From UBA11222 sp049323435 (lineage in GTDB: Bacteria; Pseudomonadota; Alphaproteobacteria; UBA11222): DNA of 64,000 bases. The first letter of the stretch is position 1; every line of letters begins with the position of its first letter. Below are positions 50,418 through 58,804 of this stretch, in pieces. Position numbers and translations under genes: made by a program. Below the pieces are notes generated by a model. That model made no database searches and was not told where the DNA came from. It saw nothing but the letters and a program-made list of their open reading frames with translations. The stretch spans positions 1-64,000 of the forward strand of contig JBMOMX010000013.1 in assembly GCA_049323435.1 (NCBI GenBank), written 5' to 3'.

Positions 50418-51458
50418 ATGAAACTCGGCATGACATTGGGCTATTCCGGCGGGACGTTTGAAAATCAAGTCGACCTGGTGCGTCAGGCGGAAAGCATGGG
50501 CTTTGACAGCGTATGGACGGCGGAAGCCTGGGGCTCCGACGCCGTATCGCCCGCCGCCTGGCTGCTGGCCAGCACCAGCAAGATCAATGTCGGCACCGCC
50601 ATTATGCAAATGTCGGCCCGCACCCCCTCCATGGCGGCGATGACCGCCATGACGCTGACCGCCTTGTCCGGCGGGCGCTTTATTATGGGCATTGGCCCCT
50701 CCGGCCCGCAGGTGATCGAAGGCTGGCATGGCGTGCCTTATGGCCGGCCGCTGACCCGTACCCGCGAATATATTGAGATCATCCGCAAAATTCTGGATCG
50801 CAAACAGCCGCTGGAACATAAGGGCTATCATTATCAGATTCCCTATATGGGCGAAGGTTCGACCGGCCTTGGCAAGCCGCTGAAAAGCATCCTGCATGGC
50901 GATCCCAATCTGAAAATCGTCACCGGCGCGATTTCGCCATCAGGTATTGCGGTGGCGGCGGAAGTGGCGGACGGGTTCATTCCCGTATTCATGAACCCGG
51001 AACGTTTCGATTTGTTTGAAGGCGCGATCAAAGAGGGTTTTGCCAAGGCGGGCGGCAAAAAGAGCATGGACAATTTCACCATCTCGCCCTTCGTCAATGT
51101 GATCATCGGCGATGATCTGGAAAAATGCCGCATCCCGGTGAAAAATTTCCTGGCGCTGTATATTGGCGGCATGGGCGCGCGGGACAAGAATTTCTACAAT
51201 GATTACGCCAAGCGGCTTGGCTATGAGGCCGAGGCCAAAAAAATTCAGGATCTGTATCTGGATGGCAAGAAAGCCGAGGCCGCAACCGCCGTTCCCGATA
51301 AATTATGCGATGAAATCGCGCTGCTGGGGCCGGTGGACCGGGTGAAGGACCGCCTGCAAGCCTATATTCAGGCGGGCAAAAACCGGCATATTACATCTCT
51401 GCTGGCGGCGGGCCTGCGCCCTGAATCCATGCGGCTGCTGGCGGAAGAGGTGCTATAA
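50418..51458 (+). CDS. LLM class F420-dependent oxidoreductase (TIGR03559-like)
   Basis: A 346-residue LLM oxidoreductase of the TIGR03559 type. Visible family blocks are MKLGMTLGYSGG, then GFDSVWTAEAWGSDAVSPAAWL near residues 31-52, LSGGRFIMGIGPSGPQVIEGWHG near 87-109 and AEVADGFIPVFMNPERF. As with its neighbour a deazaflavin cofactor is likely. Two adjacent LLM enzymes of different subfamilies often act on related substrates, but no pathway context is here. Confidence 0.87.
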   Translation: MKLGMTLGYSGGTFENQVDLVRQAESMGFDSVWTAEAWGSDAVSPAAWLLASTSKINVGTAIMQMSARTPSMAAMTAMTLTALSGGRFIMGIGPSGPQVIEGWHGVPYGRPLTRTREYIEIIRKILDRKQPLEHKGYHYQIPYMGEGSTGLGKPLKSILHGDPNLKIVTGAISPSGIAVAAEVADGFIPVFMNPERFDLFEGAIKEGFAKAGGKKSMDNFTISPFVNVIIGDDLEKCRIPVKNFLALYIGGMGARDKNFYNDYAKRLGYEAEAKKIQDLYLDGKKAEAATAVPDKLCDEIALLGPVDRVKDRLQAYIQAGKNRHITSLLAAGLRPESMRLLAEEVL

Positions 51459-51496
51459 GTCCGCCTGACATTCCCCAAACATATGGATCTATCATC

Positions 51497-52012
51497 GTGA
51501 AATCACTTGAGCGCGTGCTTGAACAGTTCATGTTCGGCAGCCGCTGGCTGCTGGCCCCACTATATGTCGGCCTGGTGCTGGCGATCATTCTGCTATTGAT
51601 CAAATTCGCCAAGGAGTTTTTCCTTCTTTCGTCCGGTATTTTCCAGGCCCCAAGCGGCGATGTGATTATTGGCATCCTGTCGCTGATCGACATTACCCTG
51701 ATCGCCAATCTGCTGATCATCATTGTCTATGCGGGCTATGAAAATTTCGTCTCCAAAATGCATACGGGCGACCATGAGGACCGCCCGGACTGGATGGGGC
51801 ATGTGGATTTTTCCGACCTCAAGATCAAGGTGATTGGCTCGATTGCCGCCATTTCCGCCATTGAGCTGCTGAAGGCGTTTATGAATGCGGAAGGGCTTAC
51901 CAACGCCCAGCTTGGCTGGAAAGTCGGCATCCATTTGACCTTTGTTGCGTCCGGTGTGCTGTTTGCGCTTATGGACCGTTTAAATCCCAAGCATATGATT
52001 GGAAAGTCTTGA
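51497..52012 (+). CDS. UPF0114/TIGR00645 membrane protein (YqhA-like)
   Basis: A 171-residue membrane protein of the TIGR00645 (YqhA/UPF0114) family. Signature parts are RVLEQFMFGSRWLLAPLYVGL near residues 5-25, IDITLIANLLIIIVYAGYENFVS, and DWMGHVDFSDLKIKVIGSIAAIS. It has about four membrane helices. Function unknown. It is 38 bases after the LLM gene and 88 bases before the ATPase, on the same strand as both. Confidence 0.9.
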   Translation: MKSLERVLEQFMFGSRWLLAPLYVGLVLAIILLLIKFAKEFFLLSSGIFQAPSGDVIIGILSLIDITLIANLLIIIVYAGYENFVSKMHTGDHEDRPDWMGHVDFSDLKIKVIGSIAAISAIELLKAFMNAEGLTNAQLGWKVGIHLTFVASGVLFALMDRLNPKHMIGKS

Positions 52013-52100
52013 GTGACCCCGGCCGGCGCACCATATCCCTTAGGCGTCCATTGGTGGCCGCAATTTAGCATCTAAGCATCAGTCAGGGGCCAGGTATCGC

Positions 52101-54815
52101 ATGAATGTAACGAGCGCATCCCGGCATCCCCTGGCCGAAATGCAACCCGTCCAGGACTTACCCGCCGATCCCCATTCACGCCCCGCGAACGATATATTGC
52201 GTGCGCTGAATGTAACTGCGGCAGCGGGGCTTGACTCCCGCGAGGCCGCAGAACGGCTGCACAAGCATGGCCCGAACCGGCTTACGCAAAAGCCGCCCCG
52301 GCCCGGCTGGCTGCTGTTTCTGGACCAGTTCAGAAGCTATCTGATTGTTGTGTTGCTGTTTGCCGCCGTTCTGGCGGGTGTGATTGGCGATTTTACCGAT
52401 GCGGTGGTTATACTATTCGTCATCCTGCTGAATGCCTTTCTCGGCTTTCAGCAGGAACAGCGCGCCGAACGCAGCCTTGCCGTATTAAAGAATATGCTGG
52501 CCACATCATGCCGGGTGCGCCGCGGCGGCATTGCCATGCAGGTGCCTGCGGACGAGCTGGTGCCGGGCGATATTGTCCTGCTGGATGCAGGCGCCCGGGT
52601 TCCCGCCGATGGCCGTCTGGTGCAGGCGACAACCCTGGAAATCGACGAATCTCCCTTTACCGGTGAATCGGTGCCGGTCGGCAAGAACGCCAGCATCGTA
52701 TGCGCCGCCAAAACGCCCCTGGCCGAACATGCCAATATGGCATTTATGAATACCTGCATCACGCGCGGACGCGGCGAATGCGTTGTTGTGGCCACGGGTA
52801 TGCAGACCCAGATCGGCCATATCGCGCAATTGATGGATGATGCCGAAACCGTCATGACCCCGCTTCAGGCGCAACTGGATGCGGTGGGCAAACGGCTGGC
52901 TGTGCTGGCGGGGGCGGTTGCGGTGCTGCTGCTGGTGCTGGGGCTGTTGCGCGGCGATCCGCTGATGGAAACCCTGCTGACGGCAGTGGCGCTGGCGGTG
53001 GCGGCCATCCCGGAAGGACTGCCGGCGGTGGTGACTGTGACGCTTGCGATCGGGATGCATATCATGGCCCGCCAGAAGGCAATTGTGAAACAGCTTTCAT
53101 CTGTTGAGACTTTGGGCTGCACCACGGTTATCTGCTCTGACAAAACGGGCACATTGACGCTGAACCAGATGATGGCGCGCTCCATTCATTTTATGGGCCG
53201 CCAATTTTCGGTCAGCGGCAATGGCTATGAAAGCGCAGGCCGGATCAGCGCCGATGATGGCCAGCCGCTGCCGGATCTGACCGCCCTGTTGCAGCCAGCG
53301 GCGCTATGCACCGATTGCAGCATTCAGGATGGTAAGGTATCCGGCGATCCGATGGAGGGCGCCTTGCTGGTCGCCGCCGCCAAGGGCGGAATCAATATCG
53401 GCACGCTTCAGTTACAACTTCCGCGCACCGCAGAAGTGCCGTTTGATTCCACGCATAAATTCATGGCCACATTTCACCGCCAGGGCGATGTGGTGCATCT
53501 GTATGTCAAGGGCGCGCCTGAAATTCTGCTGCCGCTATGCGGCACGGTGCTGGGCGCGGGTGGCGTGGAACCGCTGCCGCAGCGGACAATCATGACCGAA
53601 GTGGAACACATGGCGGGTCAGGCCCTGCGTGTTCTGGCTGTTGCCAGCCGCGATGTGCCGCTGGAAGAATTTGATATATGCGGTGATCTCATCGCGCTGG
53701 TGCGGGGGCTGACCTTTGTGGGTCTTATCGGACTGATGGACCCGCCGCGCGAGGAAGCGCGCGATGCCATTGCCCTGTGCCACCGCGCCGGTATCCAGGT
53801 GAAGATGATCACCGGCGATCACCGGCTTACCGCCGCATCCATCGCCGCCGAACTGGGAATCACCGGCGATATTATGACGGGCGCAGAGCTGGAAGGCCTG
53901 AGCGTGGAACAGCTGGCCGAACGGCTGAACCATGTCGGGATTTTTGCCCGTGTCGCGCCCGAACATAAGGTCAAGATCGTACAGGCGCTTAAACGCAACA
54001 ACCATGTGGTTGCCATGACCGGCGACGGGGTGAATGACGCGCCCGCGCTGAAGGCCGCCGATATTGGTATCGCCATGGGAATATCCGGCACCGATGTCGC
54101 CAAGGAGGCGGCGAAAATGGTGCTGACCAATGATAATTTCGCCACCATTGTTGACGCGGTAAAGGAAGGCCGCCGTATCTATGACAATATTGTCAAATTT
54201 TTGCGGTTTCAGGTTTCCACCAATGCCGGTGCGATTTTCACCATGCTGGCTGCGCCCCTGTTTGGCCTGCCGGTGCCGTTCACAGCATTACAGATCCTGC
54301 TGGTCAATATCATCATGGATGGCCCGCCCGCTATGGCGCTGGGCCTTGACCCGGCCAATCCCAATCTGATGCAGGCGCCGCCGCGCCGCCCGGAAGAGCG
54401 CGTATTGTCGTGGGGGCGGCTGGCGGTTATCGGCTTTTACGGGGCGATCATGGCGGCGGGAACGCTGTTGATGCTGGCTTATGGCATGGCGACGGGCGAC
54501 ACGCAGCGCGCCACGACCCTGGCCTTTACCACCTTCGTGCTGTTCCAGTTCTGTAACGCCTTCAATGTGCGATCAGAAACCAGTACGGCATTTGCCCATA
54601 ATTTTTTCAGCAACTGGCAGTTATGGGCGGCGTTAATTACCGTAATTGGCCTGTTGGTGCTGGTTATCAACTGGCCGCTGGCACAGGCGGTTTTCCATAT
54701 GAGCCCGCTCAGCGCGCTTGACTGGGTGCTGGCGGCTTCGGTCGCATTGTCGGTGCTGCTGGTGGAAGAGGTGCGAAAACTGCTTTTGGGCCTATGGCTC
54801 CGGAAGTCTGATTAA
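52101..54815 (+). CDS. P2-type cation-transporting ATPase
   Basis: A 904-residue P-type ATPase of the P2 (SERCA/PMR1-like) group. Phosphorylation Asp347 is in CSDKTGTLT; TGES (actuator domain) is near residue 190; PEGLPAVVTVTLAIG (M4, about 305-320) is the cation-site motif of calcium and related pumps; the hinge is MTGDGVNDAPALKAADIG. Ten membrane helices are consistent with the hydropathy. The Glu in PEGL is the calcium-coordinating position, so calcium export is the likeliest role, though Na+ or Mn2+ cannot be excluded. It overlaps the convergent dksA stop by 4 bases. Confidence 0.9.
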   Translation: MNVTSASRHPLAEMQPVQDLPADPHSRPANDILRALNVTAAAGLDSREAAERLHKHGPNRLTQKPPRPGWLLFLDQFRSYLIVVLLFAAVLAGVIGDFTDAVVILFVILLNAFLGFQQEQRAERSLAVLKNMLATSCRVRRGGIAMQVPADELVPGDIVLLDAGARVPADGRLVQATTLEIDESPFTGESVPVGKNASIVCAAKTPLAEHANMAFMNTCITRGRGECVVVATGMQTQIGHIAQLMDDAETVMTPLQAQLDAVGKRLAVLAGAVAVLLLVLGLLRGDPLMETLLTAVALAVAAIPEGLPAVVTVTLAIGMHIMARQKAIVKQLSSVETLGCTTVICSDKTGTLTLNQMMARSIHFMGRQFSVSGNGYESAGRISADDGQPLPDLTALLQPAALCTDCSIQDGKVSGDPMEGALLVAAAKGGINIGTLQLQLPRTAEVPFDSTHKFMATFHRQGDVVHLYVKGAPEILLPLCGTVLGAGGVEPLPQRTIMTEVEHMAGQALRVLAVASRDVPLEEFDICGDLIALVRGLTFVGLIGLMDPPREEARDAIALCHRAGIQVKMITGDHRLTAASIAAELGITGDIMTGAELEGLSVEQLAERLNHVGIFARVAPEHKVKIVQALKRNNHVVAMTGDGVNDAPALKAADIGIAMGISGTDVAKEAAKMVLTNDNFATIVDAVKEGRRIYDNIVKFLRFQVSTNAGAIFTMLAAPLFGLPVPFTALQILLVNIIMDGPPAMALGLDPANPNLMQAPPRRPEERVLSWGRLAVIGFYGAIMAAGTLLMLAYGMATGDTQRATTLAFTTFVLFQFCNAFNVRSETSTAFAHNFFSNWQLWAALITVIGLLVLVINWPLAQAVFHMSPLSALDWVLAASVALSVLLVEEVRKLLLGLWLRKSD

Positions 54816-55228
54816 TCGTCGCGATAGACTTTTTCCCGGCGCTCATGGCGCTCCTGGGCCTCAATGCTGAGGGTGGCGACGGGGCGGGCATCCAGACGGC
54901 GCAGGCTGATCGGTTCGCCGGTTTCCTCGCAATAGCCGTAGCTGCCATCCTCTATCCGCTTCAGGGCGGCATCAATTTTGGCAATCAGTTTGCGCTGCCG
55001 GTCGCGGGTGCGCAGCTCGATAGAGCGATCCGTTTCATCCGAGGCGCGATCCGCAATATCCGGGTGCTGGCTGGTTTCATTTTGCAGGTTTTTGAGCGTT
55101 TCACGGCTCTCCGTAAGAATGTCCTCTTTCCATTTCAGCAGTTTGAGACGGAAATATTCTTTTTGCCGAGCATTCATGAAGGGCTCGGATTCTTTGGGAC
55201 GATAATTGGGAGAAAGCTTCGTGGCCAT
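54812..55228 (-). CDS. dksA: RNA polymerase-binding DksA
   Basis: A 138-residue DksA, which binds the RNA polymerase secondary channel and works with ppGpp. The coiled coil spans about residues 20-95 with the DxxDxA-type tip DIADRASDET. The zinc finger is degenerate: only the first cysteine remains in YCEETGEPI, while the other positions read T, S and A (ARPVATLSIEAQERHERR). This form is normal for many alphaproteobacterial DksA proteins. It shares its neighbourhood with fliX and flgI, as in related genomes. It converges with the ATPase gene. Confidence 0.93.
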   Translation of the reverse strand: MATKLSPNYRPKESEPFMNARQKEYFRLKLLKWKEDILTESRETLKNLQNETSQHPDIADRASDETDRSIELRTRDRQRKLIAKIDAALKRIEDGSYGYCEETGEPISLRRLDARPVATLSIEAQERHERREKVYRDD

Positions 55229-55365
55229 ATCCCTACTCCGTGAGACTCATATGTTCAGATGCCCGGTACGGTTATAAATCCGCCTTAAGCCAGTAACAAC
55301 CCGCCTGATTCATGATGGATTTAGAGAACTGAACGCTAAATGCATAGAAAAAAGTCCAATTGCCA

Positions 55366-55800
55366 CTAAAATATAACTTTGGACATTTCGAGTTTGGCCA
55401 ATTCGACTTTGGCACGAAGCTCAATATCGGATAATATTCCTACCAGGCGGGGGTCCACAAAGCCGTCCGGCCGCTTGTTGCTCAGTGTCAGCAAGCGCCG
55501 CAATTTAGGCTCGGCTATTGTCCCGATCAGCAGGCCGTGGCGAACTTCATCGAGCAGATCAAGCATTTCATCGGCGCGGCTGAGGGCCGCACGGCCACCG
55601 CCACTATGATCATCCACTTCCTGAATGCTCAGTAGCGAACCGACGGCCGAAACCGGGCCGGCGCCGTTGACCGGCTTCGCGGATTCCTTTGCGGCTTCTT
55701 CCGCCTGATCCAGGGAAAAACCCGCGCCAGCAGCCCCGGCGGACGCCGCCTTGCGCCGCACAGCCGCTGTTTCGATCTTTCCGTTTCCGGTGATTTTCAT
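55366..55800 (-). CDS. fliX: Flagellar assembly regulator FliX
   Basis: A 144-residue FliX, which in Caulobacter couples flagellar assembly to FlbD activity and sigma-54-dependent transcription. It has the family's N-terminal MKITG start, a Gly/Ala-rich segment, and the C-terminal helical domain (LDLLDEVRHGLLIGTIAEPKLRRLL, then LVGILSDIELRAKVELAKLE). It is divergent from flgI, as in Caulobacter, with 280 bases between them. Only alphaproteobacteria have this family. Confidence 0.93.
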   Translation of the reverse strand: MKITGNGKIETAAVRRKAASAGAAGAGFSLDQAEEAAKESAKPVNGAGPVSAVGSLLSIQEVDDHSGGGRAALSRADEMLDLLDEVRHGLLIGTIAEPKLRRLLTLSNKRPDGFVDPRLVGILSDIELRAKVELAKLEMSKVIF

Positions 55801-56015
55801 GATCGCCCATGCCTTTTCTGCATGCCTTCACACCCAGAATAAGGCCTGCATGCTTAATATTGTGTTTATATGGCCTGTCCGGTCCTGGCCGCCGGATCCG
55901 GTTCAACCTGAACAGGAAAAATTACGCTGCGGCAGATAGTTCGCAGCAGCGGCAAGAATTGCCGTCCCGGAACCCGCCAAAACGCAATAACCCCGCCTTT
56001 GCCTGCCTTTCTGTC

Positions 56016-56031
56016 TGGCACGGATTTCGCT
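56016..56031 (+). promoter_or_regulatory. Sigma-54 promoter of flgI
   Basis: TGGCACGGATTTCGCT matches the sigma-54 consensus TGGCACG-N4-TTGCW at every fixed position except one (TTGC reads TCGC). The GG and GC dinucleotides are correctly spaced. The start codon of flgI is 50 bases downstream. FlbD/FliX-type activation of class III flagellar genes fits. Confidence 0.85.
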
Positions 56032-56080
56032 TATGAGATGCTGCCCAGCAGAATGTCTGAGGCTCCAATGGGATTAGATC

Positions 56081-57235
56081 ATGCAACAGTCATTATTTCG
56101 ATTACGGAATGTTTTTCAGATGGATCTGCTGACGCGGCTTCTGGTCATGCTCAGCCTGGTCCTTCCTGTCTGCCTGGCGCAGCCGGCAGAGGCTTCGCGC
56201 ATCAAGGATGTAGTCGATTTTGAAGGCGTGCGCAGCAATATGCTTATCGGCTATGGGCTGGTGGTGGGTCTTAACGGCACAGGGGACTCGTTGCGCAATT
56301 CGCCTTTTACCCGGCAGAGCCTTGAATCCATGCTGGAGCGGCTGGGGGTGAATACGCGCGGCGCGACACTGAACACCAATAATATTGCCGCCGTCATGGT
56401 AACCGCCAATCTGCCGCCCTTTGCCGCTCAGGGCACCAATGTCGATGTCGCGATCAGCGCCATGGGGGATGCGAAAAGCCTGCGCGGCGGCATCCTGCTG
56501 GTAACGCCGCTGATGGGCGCGGACAGTGAGGTTTATGCTGTCGCGCAAGGGCCGGTATCGGTTGGCGGATTTTCCAGCGGCGGCCAGGGCGCCAAGGTGA
56601 CCAAGGGGGTCCCGACCAACGGCAAGATCGCCAATGGCGCTATTGTCGAACGCACCATCGACTTCGCACTGGCGTCCATGGGGCAAATCAAGCTTTCGCT
56701 GCGCAACCCTGATTTTACAACGGCGCAGCGGATCGCTGGCGCCATCAATGGCCGGCTCGGCGCACCGATGGCCGCGATGATTGATCCCTCCACCGTCAGT
56801 ATGACGCTTCCGGAAAATTATCCCGGCGGCATGGTGTCACTGGTCACCGATGTGGAGCAATTGCAGATCACCCCGGATCAGCCCGCCACGGTTGTCATCG
56901 ACGAGGCATCCGGCATCATCGTGATGGGCAAGGATGTGCGCATCAATACCGTGGCCATTGCCCAGGGCAATCTGACCATTCGCGTAACCGAGACCCCGCA
57001 GGTAAGTCAGCCCACGCCCTTCTCAACTGGAGGCACCACCCAGGTCGTGCCGCGCACCACGATTGAGGTCAATCAGGAAGATGATAAAAAGCTGGCGCTT
57101 CTAAAAGACGGGGTGAGTCTCGAAGATCTGGTTAACGGACTGAATGCGCTTGGCATCGGACCCAACGACATGATCTCCATCCTTCAGGCGATAAAGGCAT
57201 CCGGCGCCTTACAGGCCGAAATCGAGGTGATGTAA
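56081..57235 (+). CDS. flgI: Flagellar P-ring protein FlgI
   Basis: A 384-residue FlgI, the P-ring subunit around the rod in the peptidoglycan layer. The signal peptide ends at about PAEAS. Typical blocks are RIKDVVDFEGVRSNMLIGYGLVVGLNGTGD near residues 39-68, NNIAAVMVTANLPPFAAQG and NPDFTTAQRIAGAINGRLG. An internal ATG at 56120 is an alternative start. It overlaps flgJ by one base (TAATG) and is preceded by a sigma-54 promoter. Confidence 0.95.
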   Translation: MQQSLFRLRNVFQMDLLTRLLVMLSLVLPVCLAQPAEASRIKDVVDFEGVRSNMLIGYGLVVGLNGTGDSLRNSPFTRQSLESMLERLGVNTRGATLNTNNIAAVMVTANLPPFAAQGTNVDVAISAMGDAKSLRGGILLVTPLMGADSEVYAVAQGPVSVGGFSSGGQGAKVTKGVPTNGKIANGAIVERTIDFALASMGQIKLSLRNPDFTTAQRIAGAINGRLGAPMAAMIDPSTVSMTLPENYPGGMVSLVTDVEQLQITPDQPATVVIDEASGIIVMGKDVRINTVAIAQGNLTIRVTETPQVSQPTPFSTGGTTQVVPRTTIEVNQEDDKKLALLKDGVSLEDLVNGLNALGIGPNDMISILQAIKASGALQAEIEVM

Positions 57236-57585
57236 TGGCCGGTATAGCAAATTTTGACGCCAATATGGGGATCGCCGCGCTTCAGCAGATGCGCGCCAGT
57301 CAGCCCGAAGCCGTCACCCGGCGCCTGACGGCGCAACTCCATAGCGCGGGAACGGATGCCGCCGCGCGCAAGACCGCCAATGAATTTGAATCCATGTTTC
57401 TTTCGCAGATGCTGGAACATATGAGTACCGGCATAAAAACCGATGGCCCGTTTGGCGGCGGACAAGGCGAAGCGATGTTCCGTTCCCTGCTCAATCAGGA
57501 ATATGCCGGCCTGTTGACGAAACAGGGTGGAATCGGTATTGCCGATCACATATACCGTCAAATTTTAGCGCTACAGGAGGTCTAG
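57235..57585 (+). CDS. flgJ: Rod-binding protein FlgJ (N-terminal domain only)
   Basis: A 116-residue rod-binding protein. It has the FlgJ N-terminal domain: KTANEFESMFLSQMLEHMS near residues 46-64, then FGGGQGEAMFRSLLNQEYAG. It has no muramidase domain, the usual form in alphaproteobacteria (called CheL in Caulobacter and Rhizobium). It probably caps or chaperones rod assembly. Its start overlaps the flgI stop by a base. Confidence 0.92.
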   Translation: MAGIANFDANMGIAALQQMRASQPEAVTRRLTAQLHSAGTDAAARKTANEFESMFLSQMLEHMSTGIKTDGPFGGGQGEAMFRSLLNQEYAGLLTKQGGIGIADHIYRQILALQEV

Positions 57586-57588
57586 GGC

Positions 57589-58095
57589 ATGGAGGAAACT
57601 GTTACGGTTGATCCCCAAAGCACAGCCAGCGCCGTCGATCCGCTTGGCGCAGCCAGCACCGATGAACGGGTACATGCGATCCTCACTTTGACCCAGCGCC
57701 TGACCAACCTGATCACCGCCGAAACCGATTTACTGAAAAAGCATCGGGCGGCAGCGCTGCGGGGAACAGAGGCGGAAAAAAATCAATTGTCCACCTTGTA
57801 TGCGCGCGAGATGCGCGCCATTCAGATGCGGCCGGAACTGCTTGCTGGCGCCACCCGAAAGCAAAAGGAAATGTTGCGGGACAGCGCCACTGCATTCAAG
57901 GCGTGCGTCACAAAGCATGTCCGCACCCTTGCGCGCATACGCGCGGTAAGCGAGGGGCTGGTGGTGGCCATTGGTGAAGAAATGGCCCGCATGCGTCAGC
58001 CGGTGACCGCATATAGCGCGCCTGGCCGCCCTTCCATAAAAAGCGCTGCGCTGGTTCCGCAAGCACCGGCATTCGGCTTTGACCGTTCCATCTAA
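57589..58095 (+). CDS. FlgN-like flagellar protein
   Basis: A 168-residue, largely helical protein. The N-terminal helical region (about 25-125, e.g. ILTLTQRLTNLITAETDLLKK) resembles FlgN/FlbY-type export chaperones that hold rod-hook-associated proteins. The tail is Ala/Pro-rich. Position right after flgI-flgJ (3-base gap) fits such a role. No sequence feature is decisive. Confidence 0.65.
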   Translation: MEETVTVDPQSTASAVDPLGAASTDERVHAILTLTQRLTNLITAETDLLKKHRAAALRGTEAEKNQLSTLYAREMRAIQMRPELLAGATRKQKEMLRDSATAFKACVTKHVRTLARIRAVSEGLVVAIGEEMARMRQPVTAYSAPGRPSIKSAALVPQAPAFGFDRSI

Positions 58096-58114
58096 ACCAG
58101 ATTCCGGACAGGAT

Positions 58115-58660
58115 ATGCCGGCAGACCCTTGTCTGCCGGACCTGACATTTGTGCTGGGCGGGGCGCGGTCGGGCAAGACCGCTTATGCCCAGGCGCTGGC
58201 GGAATCCGCCAGACTGCGGAACTGCGATGCCCCGGATCTGCTGATGATCGCAACTGCCGAAGCAGGCGATGCGGAAATGGCCGCGCGCATCGCGCACCAC
58301 AAGGCCGCACGCGGGCCGCGCTGGCGCAGCATGGATATATCTGTCGCGCTGAGCGCAGCACTGCGCACGCATGCCGCCCCCGGCCGGGTAATTCTTGTTG
58401 ACTGTCTGACATTATGGCTTAGCAATCTGATGCATGCCGGTATGGATCCGGAAGCGTCCGGTGCTGAACTGGTGGAATGCTTTTCGCAGCTTGACGGCCC
58501 AGTCATTCTGGTTTCCAACGAAGTCGGACAGGGTATCGTTCCCGCCAACGCCCTGGCCCGCGCCTTCCGGGACCATGCCGGAAGATTGCATCAGCGAATC
58601 GCCGCACGTGCTGATCGTGTGATTCTGATCACAGCCGGGCTGCCATCCGTGCTGAAATAA
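58115..58660 (+). CDS. cobU: Adenosylcobinamide kinase/guanylyltransferase (CobU/CobP)
   Basis: A bifunctional cobinamide kinase and cobinamide-phosphate guanylyltransferase, 181 residues from the ATG at 58115, which has CAGGA just upstream; a TTG at 58079 in the end of the previous gene is less likely. The P-loop is LGGARSGKTAYAQ (about 14-26), with VDCLTLWLSNLM near 91 and VSNEVGQGIVPANALARAFRD near 125-145. It acts late in cobalamin assembly or salvage. No other cob gene is near; it is separated from the flagellar unit by 19 bases. Confidence 0.93.
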   Translation: MPADPCLPDLTFVLGGARSGKTAYAQALAESARLRNCDAPDLLMIATAEAGDAEMAARIAHHKAARGPRWRSMDISVALSAALRTHAAPGRVILVDCLTLWLSNLMHAGMDPEASGAELVECFSQLDGPVILVSNEVGQGIVPANALARAFRDHAGRLHQRIAARADRVILITAGLPSVLK

Positions 58661-58804
58661 GGGCAGGGACAATTTATTGTTATCCAATCAATTTTGCGCG
58701 CACCTTGGCAAAACCGCGGGGACACTCTAACTATAGCGAGGGCGCATGGCGAATGGAGAATTTCCGCCGCCACTTGGTGCGCATAGTAAAACGAACGGGG
58801 AATT

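Noticed and set aside
55801..56000. Sigma-54 promoter for fliX on the minus strand
   Set aside because: The only candidate (around the GGGACGG...TTGC stretch) has the wrong spacing between the GG and GC dinucleotides.
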